A DNA stretch of 64,000 nt, taken from the NCBI RefSeq assembly GCF_010500245.1, contig NZ_JAAGOX010000055.1:1-64000 (forward strand). The letters are read 5' to 3'. Under the pieces are notes generated by a model. The model was given only the letters and a program-made list of their open reading frames with translations. It ran no database searches and had not been told where the DNA came from. The position numbers and the translations under genes were made by a program. This document shows positions 16,635 through 24,409 of this stretch, in pieces. Within the stretch, counting starts at the first letter, position 1, and each line of letters begins with the position of its first letter. Source of the stretch: Ruegeria sp. PrR005. Its GTDB lineage: Bacteria > Pseudomonadota > Alphaproteobacteria > Rhodobacterales > Rhodobacteraceae.

Positions 16635-16953
16635 GTTCCCTCGGGGACTATGGACATAAACGCGCTCGTAATAAGCGGATCGGACCCGGGGGCGGTACCC
16701 GGCGGCTCCACCAGATACCCTCGTTGGGGGACAATGGGGCCGAAATAGGATCGACGGACGTCTAAAGGAGTTTGCTTTGTCTCGGCGGGGTACCACCGTT
16801 ATCGGTCCGTAAAGCATAATTGCCAACGACAATCGTGCTCCGGTTGCTCTGGCTGCGTAAGCAGTCCGAAAAACCGAAACTTAAGCCCTTGCGCCTAGCA
16901 GCGTAAGGCGGGGTTCGCAGGTACCTGGCAACAGAAACCTGCATTTTCCTTTC
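16635..16953 (+). ncRNA. ssrA: Two-piece (circularly permuted) tmRNA
   Basis: Rescues stalled ribosomes by adding a degradation tag. The alphaproteobacterial gene order is reversed. The acceptor piece comes first and ends CGGCTCC-A-CCA (CCA at 16711-16713). The coding piece starts at GGGGCCG (16736-16742), which pairs with CGGCTCC to make the acceptor stem. The T arm is CCGGG/CCCGG with the atypical loop GGCGGTA. The tag frame at 16822-16857 encodes ANDNRAPVALAA and ends TAA. The bases between the pieces (16714-16735) are the removed spacer. A hairpin (16917-16942) followed by a T-rich run closes the gene. The 5' end is approximate. Confidence 0.93.
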
Positions 16954-17046
16954 ATATGTTTGTACTTTTTGCTGCTTGTGCCGCTTTTGTTCAGCATTCA
17001 TTCACCATTGCCCCCAATGCTGTACCTGACAGCGATGGAGGATCAG

Positions 17047-17478
17047 ATGGACAAATCCGAGTTGTTGAAAGAATGGTATTCCCAGGTTTGGGAGCAAGGA
17101 AATATCGACGCGATTGATGAGTTTTTTGCGGCCGACACGATGGCCGACGGGCTGATCCCAGAGATGCAGGTAGGGGCTGACGATTTCAGGGATTTTGTTT
17201 CCGCCTTCAAGTATCATCTGGGCGAGATCCGCGTGGATATCCCAAAGATTATCGAGAACGGCGATTGGGCCAGTGCAATCTTGCATGTGCACACGTCAAG
17301 GGCCGACAACGGAGCACCAATCGAGGTCACGGGTCAGGTCATGGTCCGCTACAAGGACAACAAGATCGCCGAAGCCTACAATCAGTTCGACCTGATCTCG
17401 CTGTTCGAGCAACTTGGCCAGATGCCGGCCGACACGTTGCCAATATGCATGACGGGTCAGCGCCTCGAATGGGCCTGA
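17047..17478 (+). CDS. NTF2-like/SnoaL-like protein
   Basis: A 143-residue cytoplasmic protein with the cone-shaped NTF2 fold: helix LKEWYSQVWEQGNIDAIDEFF, pocket loops, then strands containing VTGQVMVRYKDNKIAEAYNQFD. Related proteins include SnoaL-type cyclases and many predicted small-ligand binders; no catalytic residues can be assigned. GGAGG lies six bases before ATG 17047, which decides the start over an upstream ATG at 17035. It stands alone between tmRNA and the chromate genes. Confidence 0.7.
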   Translation: MDKSELLKEWYSQVWEQGNIDAIDEFFAADTMADGLIPEMQVGADDFRDFVSAFKYHLGEIRVDIPKIIENGDWASAILHVHTSRADNGAPIEVTGQVMVRYKDNKIAEAYNQFDLISLFEQLGQMPADTLPICMTGQRLEWA

Positions 17479-17506
17479 TCTGTCGCGGCGACGCCTGACT
17501 GGTGCA

Positions 17507-17536
17507 TTGACACCCCCTGCCCTGTTGCACTAGCGA
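17507..17536 (+). promoter_or_regulatory. Possible promoter of the chromate resistance genes
   Basis: TTGACA (17507-17512) followed after about 18 bases by a TAGCGAT-like -10 in the 140-base gap before the rhodanese-ChrB gene. The -10 is weak. The gap also holds a short hairpin around GGGGTCGCTTGCGA. Confidence 0.3.
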
Positions 17537-17618
17537 TAGGGTCATGGGGTCGCTTGCGAACGCCCCGTGAGGCTCCGGCCCAAGTTTCGCATGTATCCTT
17601 TGACGAGAGGAGCATGCC

Positions 17619-18434
17619 ATGGCTGCGCCAAATGAAATTACTGTTCCCCAATTGCTGCGCCTGATCGGCACGCCGGATTGCCCGGTTCTGGTGGATATCT
17701 CGATCGACGCGGATTTCGCAGACGATCCGTTCCTGATCCCCGGCGCCTTTCGCCATCCACACACCGACTATGACAGGCTCGTCGCGCGTCTGGCCGGGCG
17801 GCGTTGCATCGTCATCTGTCAACAGGGCCTCAAGCTCAGCCAAGGATTGGTGGCTCGCCTTCGAAACGACGGGCACCTGGCCGAATACCTTCAGGGCGGC
17901 AACCATGGCTGGCGCGGGAACCCGGACGCCCCCCGCATTCCCGCGACAGCGATCCCCGCATCGGCTCAGGGTGCCACGCTCTGGGTCACTCGCCACCGAC
18001 CCAAGATCGACCGAATTGCGTGCCCGTGGCTGATCCGGCGTTTCGTGGACCCCTCGGCAAGGTTTCTTTTCGTTTCACCCGACCAGGTCCAGGGCGTCGC
18101 CGAGCGGTACGGTGCGACACCTTTCGACGTGGAAAACGTCTTCTGGTCACATCGGGACGACAAATGCACCTTCGACACCATGCTTGATGAATTCGGATTG
18201 CGAACCGAGGCGCTTGACCGGCTGTCCGTGGTTGTACGCGCAGCCGACACCGACCGGCATCAGATCGCGCCACAGGCGGCGGGGTTGCTGGCGATTTCAG
18301 TCGGGTTATCGCGCCAGTACCGCGACGACCATGACCAGTTGGCCGCTGGCATAGTGCTCTATGACGCGCTCTACCGCTGGGCGCGCGATGGACAAAGTGA
18401 AGGCCACGACTGGCCTGCGGACCGTCGGCCATGA
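17619..18434 (+). CDS. Rhodanese-ChrB fusion, chromate resistance protein
   Basis: A 271-residue cytoplasmic protein. Residues about 1-105 form a rhodanese-like domain (LVDISIDADF, and active loop ICQQGLKLSQG, where the cysteine is followed by QQG). From about 115 onward is the ChrB C-terminal domain (WVTRHRPKIDRIACPWLIRRFVDP and DDKCTFDTMLDEFG). ChrB proteins regulate or assist chromate efflux. GAGGAG precedes the ATG, and the stop overlaps the chrA start (ATGA), so the two are translationally coupled. Whether this rhodanese moves sulfur or only binds an anion is not shown. Confidence 0.82.
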   Translation: MAAPNEITVPQLLRLIGTPDCPVLVDISIDADFADDPFLIPGAFRHPHTDYDRLVARLAGRRCIVICQQGLKLSQGLVARLRNDGHLAEYLQGGNHGWRGNPDAPRIPATAIPASAQGATLWVTRHRPKIDRIACPWLIRRFVDPSARFLFVSPDQVQGVAERYGATPFDVENVFWSHRDDKCTFDTMLDEFGLRTEALDRLSVVVRAADTDRHQIAPQAAGLLAISVGLSRQYRDDHDQLAAGIVLYDALYRWARDGQSEGHDWPADRRP

Positions 18435-19678
18435 CGCCGTCATGGTCGGAACTCGTCCGCGTTTTCGGACGGATCGGGCTGCTGTCCTTTGGCGGGCCAG
18501 CGGCGCAGATCGCCCTGATGCACAGGGAGCTGGTCGAAACCCGCCCCTGGCTGGATGAAAAGACCTTTCTGCGGGCGCTGTCGCTGTGCATGTTGCTGCC
18601 CGGACCAGAGGCCATGCAGCTGGCCACCTATGCGGGCTGGCGACTACGTGGGATACCCGGTGGCCTGATCTCGGGCGGGCTTTTCGTTTTGCCCGGTGCT
18701 CTGGTGATCTCGGCGCTCGTGGCGCTTTACGTAACCTTTGGCGACCTGCCGCTGATTCAATCGGCGTTTCTTGGAATCAAAGCCGCGGTGATCGCCATCG
18801 TCGTACAGGCATTGAGCAAACTCAGCTCCAAGACACTGACAAGCCGTTCGGCCTGGGTGATCGCCGGTCTCTCCTTTGTCGCGATTTTTGCGTTTGCCAT
18901 GCCGTTCCCCCTAATTGTCGGCGCTGCGGGCATCTGGGGGTATATTAGCGCCAAAACGACCGATGCCCCCCATCCTTCATCCGAGTGGCAGTACCCAGAA
19001 ACGGGAACGCTTGCCACCTGGCTGGTGCTCTGGCTTGCCCCCATTCTCTGGCTCCATTTCTTTGGGCCGACCTTGTTGGCGGACCTCGGCTGGTTCTTCG
19101 TCATTCTTGCTGTGGTGACCTTCGGAGGCGCCTACGCGGTGCTGGCCTATATGACGCAAACGGTCGTCGACCAGCATCAATGGATCACGACCACACAGAT
19201 GATTGACGCCCTGGGGCTGGCCGAGACGACACCGGGGCCCTTGATATTGGTAACGCAGTTCGTTGCAATGCTTGCCGGCTACATGGCCGATGGCCCAGCA
19301 ATGGCCCTGGCTGCTGGCGCGGTTGCTCTCTGGGCAACATTTGTGCCCTGTTTTCTTTGGATCTTTTCGACCGCACCCATCCTGGACCAGATCGCCGGTC
19401 GACCCAGACCCGCGGCCGCGCTCAATGCAATCACATCCGCCGTTGTCGGAGTGATCCTGAACCTCTCCTTATGGTTCGGAATGCATGTCATCTTTGGAAA
19501 GGTCGCATTTTCAAGCGTCGGACCAGTGGCTTTCTGGTCTCCCGTCTGGGTCAGTTTCGACCCCTTGGCGGCATCACTGTCGGTGCTCGCCGCAGTGTCG
19601 ATGATCGTCTTGAAGCGGGGAATCGGTGAGACCTTGGTGCTGATGACCGCAGCAGGCATGGCCAGCTATTTCATCTGA
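18431..19678 (+). CDS. chrA: Chromate efflux transporter ChrA
   Basis: Inner-membrane CHR-family carrier of 415 residues that exports chromate. It has the two homologous halves of long-chain ChrA proteins. The first starts FGRIGLLSFGGPAAQIALMH with CMLLPGPEAMQLATYAGWR; the second has VTFGGAYAVLAYM and DALGLAETTPGPLILVTQFVA. About ten to twelve helices are predicted. It overlaps the upstream rhodanese-ChrB gene by four bases, forming a two-gene operon. Confidence 0.93.
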   Translation: MTPSWSELVRVFGRIGLLSFGGPAAQIALMHRELVETRPWLDEKTFLRALSLCMLLPGPEAMQLATYAGWRLRGIPGGLISGGLFVLPGALVISALVALYVTFGDLPLIQSAFLGIKAAVIAIVVQALSKLSSKTLTSRSAWVIAGLSFVAIFAFAMPFPLIVGAAGIWGYISAKTTDAPHPSSEWQYPETGTLATWLVLWLAPILWLHFFGPTLLADLGWFFVILAVVTFGGAYAVLAYMTQTVVDQHQWITTTQMIDALGLAETTPGPLILVTQFVAMLAGYMADGPAMALAAGAVALWATFVPCFLWIFSTAPILDQIAGRPRPAAALNAITSAVVGVILNLSLWFGMHVIFGKVAFSSVGPVAFWSPVWVSFDPLAASLSVLAAVSMIVLKRGIGETLVLMTAAGMASYFI

Positions 19679-19758
19679 CCGAAAATAGCCGCGTACAGTC
19701 TCTTTTGTTTCCGTCCGAATCTTTTATGCTGAACCTCAATTTCGAATGGGGACACAAC

Positions 19759-20214
19759 ATGTCGCGAGGCATCGACTACGGCAATCTGATGCATACCGCT
19801 ATGCGCGGACTGATAAAGACAGTTCTGAGCGACGTGGAACAAAAGGGGCTGCCCGGGGCTCATCATTTCTTCATCACGTTCGACACGCGGCATCCCGATG
19901 TCGGCCTGGCCGACTGGCTGTCAGACCGTTATCCCGGCGAGATGACGATCGTGGTGCAGCATTGGTATGAAAACCTGCATGTTGACGACGACGGGTTCTC
20001 CATTACGCTCAACTTTGGCGATACGCCTGAACTGCTTTACATTCCTTTCGATGCTATCAAGACCTTTGTCGATCCCTCGGTAGAGTTTGGTTTGCGCTTT
20101 GAAAGCCCGGACTCGGATGAAACCGACGAGATGGATGAAGACGAAGAGGACGACGACGACGAGCGGCATTCGGATGCCGAAGTTGTTTCCCTGGACAGTT
20201 TCCGCAAGCACTGA
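19759..20214 (+). CDS. sspB: SspB-family ClpXP adaptor
   Basis: Delivers ssrA-tagged proteins to ClpXP. The 151-residue protein has the alphaproteobacterial SspB core (IDYGNLMHTAMRGLI, HHFFITFDTRHPDVGL and ADWLSDRYP) and ends in a long acidic linker with a C-terminal VSLDSFRKH patch that would serve as the ClpX-docking tail. I chose MSRGIDYGN at 19759 because that is where family homology begins; an upstream ATG at 19705 adds 18 unlikely residues. The gene for the tag itself, ssrA, is 2.8 kb upstream. Confidence 0.9.
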   Translation: MSRGIDYGNLMHTAMRGLIKTVLSDVEQKGLPGAHHFFITFDTRHPDVGLADWLSDRYPGEMTIVVQHWYENLHVDDDGFSITLNFGDTPELLYIPFDAIKTFVDPSVEFGLRFESPDSDETDEMDEDEEDDDDERHSDAEVVSLDSFRKH

Positions 20215-20274
20215 GGTTGGAGCTTGGCCGATCCGAGAAATGGTCAGGCTCGGCCGTGCCTGTTCGTGCCAGAA

Positions 20275-20838
20275 TTATTGCTTTTGCAGAAAGGTCTCGA
20301 CAGAGCGCTCCATGACGCCGTTCTTCAGCCGTGAAAACTTGAGCATCAATCCTCCATCAGCCAAAGTCCTGTCGAATTGCTGCATCTCGTAGCCACCGTC
20401 ATCCGCCACGAACAGCGAATAGACCGTCATGGTATCCCCGACGATCCGCCCCCAGACATAGGGTTCGCCTTTCATCGGGTCGAGCTGCACGGCATGACCA
20501 AACACGTTGCGGGTCATCGCCGCCGAATATATCCCATCTCGGCCACTGGGTAGGAAATCGACCGAATAGTCGCTCTCCTTGATCCTGCCGTCAGGTTTCT
20601 GGATTGTCGTGGACCAACTGACGTTGAACCCGTCCTTGGTCTCTTCAATGGAAACGCTCATGTCACGCGGTTCGGTGCTGCCATCTGACCGGATCAGGTC
20701 CGCATTGCCTTCGTATTCGCCCACGAACTGCTCAATATCTGCCGCCCTGACCGGATTGGTCAAAAGCAAAACAGACAACAAGAAGAACGAAAACAGCCAT
20801 ATCGCACGGGACGGAAGGCTAAGGTTCGCGGTACGCAT
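20275..20838 (-). CDS. Secreted hypothetical protein
   Basis: I do not recognise a family. The 187-residue product has a clear signal peptide (positive MRTANLSLPSR, then the hydrophobic WLFSFFLLSVLLL, with cleavage likely after PVRA), leaving about 155 periplasmic residues rich in beta strands (FVGEYEGNADLI, MSVSIEETKDGFNVSWSTT, YEMQQFDRTLADGGLMLKFSRL). The pattern suggests a lipocalin-like barrel, but this is only a fold impression. GGAGG sits five bases before ATG 20838. It is divergent from fumC. Confidence 0.65.
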   Translation of the reverse strand: MRTANLSLPSRAIWLFSFFLLSVLLLTNPVRAADIEQFVGEYEGNADLIRSDGSTEPRDMSVSIEETKDGFNVSWSTTIQKPDGRIKESDYSVDFLPSGRDGIYSAAMTRNVFGHAVQLDPMKGEPYVWGRIVGDTMTVYSLFVADDGGYEMQQFDRTLADGGLMLKFSRLKNGVMERSVETFLQKQ

Positions 20839-21016
20839 TGAGGCCTCCAATGACTGACTTGTCGTCTTCATATTACCTTGCTGCGCGCAGGGAACAACGC
20901 ATGAGTCTCCTATGGCCGATAAAATACCTGTTCCGCTCCGAAACAGTGGCCCAATCCCCCTTGCACCGGCGGAGCGACCGGTCAAATCTGAGGCCAACCC
21001 GAGAGCGGAGGCACAC

Positions 21017-22411
21017 ATGGCGGGAACACGCATAGAGACAGACAGTTTTGGCCCACTCGACGTACCCGCCGACAAGTATTGGGGGGCACAGACCCAACGC
21101 TCGATCCAGAACTTCCCTATCGGGTGGGAACGGCAGCCGGTCGCTATCATCCGCGCACTGGGCGTGGTGAAAAAGGCCTGCGCCCTGCGCAACCGCGAAA
21201 CCGGCGCGTTGGCCCCCGATCTGGCCGATGCGATCATCGCCGCCGCCGATGAGGTGATCGCAGGCAAGCTGGACGATCATTTCCCGCTGGTGGTCTGGCA
21301 GACCGGCTCGGGCACTCAGTCGAACATGAATGCCAACGAGGTGATCGCCAACCGCGCCATCGAACTCTTGGGCGGCCGGCTCGGCAGCAAAGACCCGGTG
21401 CACCCCAACGACCATGTGAACATGGGGCAATCCTCGAACGACACCTTTCCCACCGCGATGCACGTGGCGGCGGCGATGACCGCGCGCGACGTGCTGCTGC
21501 CGGGGCTGCGCACCCTGCTGGCCGGGCTGGAGCAGAAGGCCGAAGAATTCCAGGATATCATCAAGATCGGTCGCACCCATACGCAGGATGCGACGCCGCT
21601 GACGCTGGGACAGGAGTTTTCGGGTTATGCCCATCAGATCCGCATGGGGCTGGCCCGGATCGAGGTCGCCCTGCCCGGTTTGTACGAGTTGGCCCAGGGC
21701 GGCACCGCCGTGGGCACCGGCCTGAATACACGCGCAGGCTGGGCCGAGGCGGTCGCCGCCAACATGGCCCGGATCACCGGCCTGCCGCTGGTCACCGCGC
21801 CCAACAAGTTCGAGGCGCTCGCCGCCCATGACGCGATGGTGTTCCTGTCCGGTGCGCTGGCGACGGTGGCGGGCAGTTGCTACAAGATCGCCAACGACAT
21901 CCGCTTTCTGGGCTCTGGTCCGCGTTCGGGGCTTGGGGAACTGATCCTGCCAGAAAACGAACCGGGCAGCTCGATCATGCCGGGCAAGATCAACCCGACC
22001 CAGGCCGAGGCGCTGACGCAGGTCGCCGCCCATGTGATGGGCAATGACGCGGCGATCAAGTTCGCAGGCTCTCAGGGGCATTTCGAACTCAATGTCTATA
22101 ACCCGATGATGGCTTATAACCTATTGCAATCCATGCAACTTCTGGGCGACGCGGCGGATAGTTTCACGCAGCGGATGCTGCTGGGCATCCGCGCCAATAC
22201 CGCACGGATCGACCAGTTGATGCGCGAAAGCCTGATGCTGGTCACCGCGCTTGCGCCGACCATCGGTTACGACAATGCCACCACGGTCGCCAAGACCGCA
22301 CACAAGAACGGCACCACCCTGCGCGAAGAGGCGGTGCGGCTGGGATTTGTCGACGCTGAGACCTTTGACCGGGTGGTACGTCCCGAACAGATGATCGGGC
22401 CGCGAGACTGA
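21017..22411 (+). CDS. fumC: Fumarate hydratase class II
   Basis: Iron-independent fumarase of the TCA cycle, cytoplasmic homotetramer. The 464-residue product shows [19 protein letters not shown], the [20 protein letters not shown] region with the active histidine, and the signature [13 protein letters not shown] of the fumarase/aspartase family. I chose the ATG after GGAGG at 21017; an upstream in-frame start at 20912 lacks homology. Its stop codon overlaps by one base the ATG of a small DUF4169 gene. Confidence 0.95.
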   Translation: MAGTRIETDSFGPLDVPADKYWGAQTQRSIQNFPIGWERQPVAIIRALGVVKKACALRNRETGALAPDLADAIIAAADEVIAGKLDDHFPLVVWQTGSGTQSNMNANEVIANRAIELLGGRLGSKDPVHPNDHVNMGQSSNDTFPTAMHVAAAMTARDVLLPGLRTLLAGLEQKAEEFQDIIKIGRTHTQDATPLTLGQEFSGYAHQIRMGLARIEVALPGLYELAQGGTAVGTGLNTRAGWAEAVAANMARITGLPLVTAPNKFEALAAHDAMVFLSGALATVAGSCYKIANDIRFLGSGPRSGLGELILPENEPGSSIMPGKINPTQAEALTQVAAHVMGNDAAIKFAGSQGHFELNVYNPMMAYNLLQSMQLLGDAADSFTQRMLLGIRANTARIDQLMRESLMLVTALAPTIGYDNATTVAKTAHKNGTTLREEAVRLGFVDAETFDRVVRPEQMIGPRD

Positions 22412-22587
22412 TGGGCAAGCCGGTCAACCTCAACCAGTTCCGGAAACAGAAGGCGCGCGCCGAGAAAAAGGCGCGTGCGGACGAGAATGCCGTGAAATTC
22501 GGCCGCAGCATGGCCGACAAACAGCTGGACCGCGCCCGCGCCGACAAGGCCCGGCGCGATCATGACGGCCACGAGGTCGAGGAATGA
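22411..22587 (+). CDS. Small DUF4169-type protein
   Basis: A 58-residue, highly charged peptide ([20 protein letters not shown] at the start, ending HDGHEVEE) predicted to be one amphipathic helix. It matches the short alphaproteobacterial DUF4169 family of unknown function. The ATG begins on the last base of the fumC stop, and its own stop overlaps the next ATG (ATGA), so fumC, this gene and the next are translated as a coupled trio. Confidence 0.75.
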   Translation: MGKPVNLNQFRKQKARAEKKARADENAVKFGRSMADKQLDRARADKARRDHDGHEVEE

Positions 22588-22805
22588 GCGGCCGCCCCGT
22601 CAAACGCTCGCTGACGCTGCGGGGGCACCGCACCTCGGTCTCTCTCGAGGATGCGTTCTGGCGCGCCTTTCGCGAGATTGCAAAGGAAAAAGATATACCA
22701 ATCAACGTTCTAGCGGGCAACATTGACGCGGCGCGAGACCCCGAGACCGGCCTCGCCTCCGCCATACGCGTCTATGTTCTGGCCTGGTACCAGGCCCGGC
22801 GCTGA
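22584..22805 (+). CDS. Ribbon-helix-helix domain protein
   Basis: A 73-residue protein with a ribbon-helix-helix fold (RHH_4 type): the strand KRSLTLRGHRTSVSLE followed by helices DAFWRAFREIAKEKD and ASAIRVYVLAWYQ. Such proteins bind DNA as dimers, but no target is visible. It overlaps the DUF4169 gene by four bases and ends 66 bases before the TetR gene. Confidence 0.75.
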   Translation: MSGRPVKRSLTLRGHRTSVSLEDAFWRAFREIAKEKDIPINVLAGNIDAARDPETGLASAIRVYVLAWYQARR

Positions 22806-22812
22806 CCGCGGG

Positions 22813-22867
22813 TTGACAGCATTAGGACGCTTGCCCTACAACCTCTAGGACACGCTTCCTAGAGGTT
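22813..22867 (+). promoter_or_regulatory. Promoter and two operators of the TetR gene
   Basis: TTGACA (22813-22818) and TACAAC (22837-22842) give a sigma-70 promoter with an 18-base spacer. Two related inverted repeats overlie it: TAGG-N8-CCTA (22823-22838), and AACCTCTAGG (22840-22849) with CCTAGAGGTT (22858-22867), perfect 10-base arms eight bases apart. Both contain TAGGAC...CCTA. The second also covers the ribosome binding region. Autorepression by the adjacent regulator is likely. Confidence 0.65.
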
Positions 22868-22871
22868 GGAT

Positions 22872-23447
22872 ATGGTACAGGCACACACCCGCGAACAGAT
22901 CGTCGCCGCCGCCGATGATCTGTTCTACCGGCAGGGTTTTGCGCAGACTTCATTCGCCGATATCGCAGCCGCGGTGGGCATCTCGCGCGGCAATTTCTAT
23001 TATCATTTCAAGACCAAGGACGAGATCCTGACCGAGGTGATCCAGTTGCGACTGGCCCGCACCGCGCAGATACTGGCGGATTGGCAGGGCGACGGTGACA
23101 GCTCCCACGCCCGCATCGCCAGTTTCATCGACCTGATGATCATGAACCGGGCCAAGATCACCCGCTACGGCTGTCCAGTCGGCTCGCTCTGCACCGAACT
23201 CAGCAAGCTTGACCATGCCGCGCAGGGGCAGGCCAACGGGCTGTTCACCCTTTTCCGCGACTGGTTGCAGCGCCAGTTCGCCGAGGCGGGTCTTGGTGCG
23301 GAGGCGTCCGCACTGGCGATGCATCTGCTGGCCCGCAGCCAGGGCGCTGCGACCCTGGCGCAGAGCTTTCACGACGAGGGGTTCCTTCGCACCGAGGTGG
23401 CGGAGATGCACCGCTGGCTGGATGACACACTTTCCCGAACAACTTGA
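22872..23447 (+). CDS. TetR/AcrR family transcriptional regulator
   Basis: A 191-residue repressor-type regulator. The N-terminal helix-turn-helix (about 6-52) reads IVAAADDLFYRQGFAQTSFADIAAAVGISRGNFYYHFKTKDEIL; the rest is the ligand-binding helical domain with an internal GCPVGSLCTELSK segment common in YxaF/LmrA-like members. ATG 22872 was chosen because the frame upstream runs through the operator. It heads a run with yciI-like and tag genes on the same strand and probably controls them and itself. Confidence 0.85.
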   Translation: MVQAHTREQIVAAADDLFYRQGFAQTSFADIAAAVGISRGNFYYHFKTKDEILTEVIQLRLARTAQILADWQGDGDSSHARIASFIDLMIMNRAKITRYGCPVGSLCTELSKLDHAAQGQANGLFTLFRDWLQRQFAEAGLGAEASALAMHLLARSQGAATLAQSFHDEGFLRTEVAEMHRWLDDTLSRTT

Positions 23448-23459
23448 GGACACAAAGAG

Positions 23460-23759
23460 ATGTTTCTGATCTTGCTGAAATTCTCCACCAACAAAGCCCG
23501 GGCGCCCGAATTCATGGCCAACCATGTCGATTGGCTGAAACAGGGATTTGATGATGGTGTCTTTGACCTTGCGGGCAGTCTTCAACCTCAGCTAGGCGGC
23601 GGCATCCTCGCGCGGTCCGCCTCGCGCGCCGAGGTTGAGGCCCGCGTCGCCGCGGACCCCTTTGTGGTCGAGGATGTGGTGACCGCCGAGGTCCTGGAGC
23701 TTACGCCGTCGCGCGCCAGCGCCGATTTCACCTTCCTGCTGCCCGAGGCTGCCGTATGA
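23460..23759 (+). CDS. YciI-like protein
   Basis: A 99-residue protein of the YCII-related ferredoxin-like fold: MFLILLKFSTNKARAPEFM, then NHVDWLKQGFDDGVFDLAGSL and a C-terminal FVVEDVVTAEVLEL strand. The His (H22) and Asp of this family sit in the cleft, but no reaction is proven. It begins 12 bases after the TetR gene and overlaps tag by four bases. Confidence 0.78.
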   Translation: MFLILLKFSTNKARAPEFMANHVDWLKQGFDDGVFDLAGSLQPQLGGGILARSASRAEVEARVAADPFVVEDVVTAEVLELTPSRASADFTFLLPEAAV

Positions 23760-24364
23760 GCGGCACTGTCCCTGGCCCCGACGGCCAGCCGCGCTGCCAC
23801 TGGTGTCAGGCGGCGCCGGAATTCTTCGACTATCACGACAGCGAATGGGGCTATCCGGTGGATGACGACCGGCGCCTCTTCGAGAAGCTCTGCCTTGAAA
23901 GCTTTCAGTCCGGCCTCAGCTGGCGCACCATCCTGGCCAAGCGCGAGAATTTCCGCGCCGCGTTCGACGGGTTCGACTGGACCCGCATAGCTGTCTACAA
24001 CGACACGGATGTTGCCCGCCTGCTGGGCGATGCCGGTATCATCCGCCATCGCGGCAAGATCGAGGCGGTGATCAACAATGCCCGTCGTATGGATGATCTG
24101 CTGGCTGAGCATGGTAGCCTAGCCGCCTATGTCTGGTCCTACGAACCCAAGCCCGAGGACCTGCCCGAGCCGCAGACTGCCAGCATCATCCCCACCTCGA
24201 CCGCGATGTCGAAAGATCTGAAAAAACGCGGCTGGAAATTTGTTGGCCCCACCACGGTCTTTGCCTTCATGCAGGCGATGGGGTTGGTCAACGACCACGC
24301 GCGGGGCTGCGTCATGCGCGACAAGGCGGGGCGGCTGCGGGCCGAATTCACGCTGCCCAAATGA
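23756..24364 (+). CDS. tag: DNA-3-methyladenine glycosylase I
   Basis: Base-excision repair enzyme that removes 3-methyladenine from alkylated DNA. The 202-residue protein has the Tag hallmarks: an N-terminal zinc-site CHWCQ, EWGYPVDDDRRLFEKLCLESFQSGLSW, and the C-terminal zinc ligands near NDHARGC. The helix-hairpin region includes RHRGKIEAVINNAR. It overlaps the YciI gene and ends at a GC hairpin. Confidence 0.93.
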   Translation: MSGTVPGPDGQPRCHWCQAAPEFFDYHDSEWGYPVDDDRRLFEKLCLESFQSGLSWRTILAKRENFRAAFDGFDWTRIAVYNDTDVARLLGDAGIIRHRGKIEAVINNARRMDDLLAEHGSLAAYVWSYEPKPEDLPEPQTASIIPTSTAMSKDLKKRGWKFVGPTTVFAFMQAMGLVNDHARGCVMRDKAGRLRAEFTLPK

Positions 24365-24367
24365 AAA

Positions 24368-24389
24368 CGGGCCGCGATATCGCGGCCCG
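24368..24389. terminator. Hairpin between convergent tag and aldolase genes
   Basis: CGGGCCGCGATATCGCGGCCCG is a perfect 22-base palindrome just after the tag stop. It lacks a U tract on the plus strand, and an AAAA precedes it, giving a short U run for minus-strand transcription from the aldolase gene. Confidence 0.6.
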
Positions 24390-24409
24390 GTTCCCGATCT
24401 GCGCCCGAT

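Noticed and set aside
17981-18627. Antisense open frames across the chromate genes
   Set aside because: They lack start signals and domain motifs, while the plus-strand products match ChrB and ChrA throughout.
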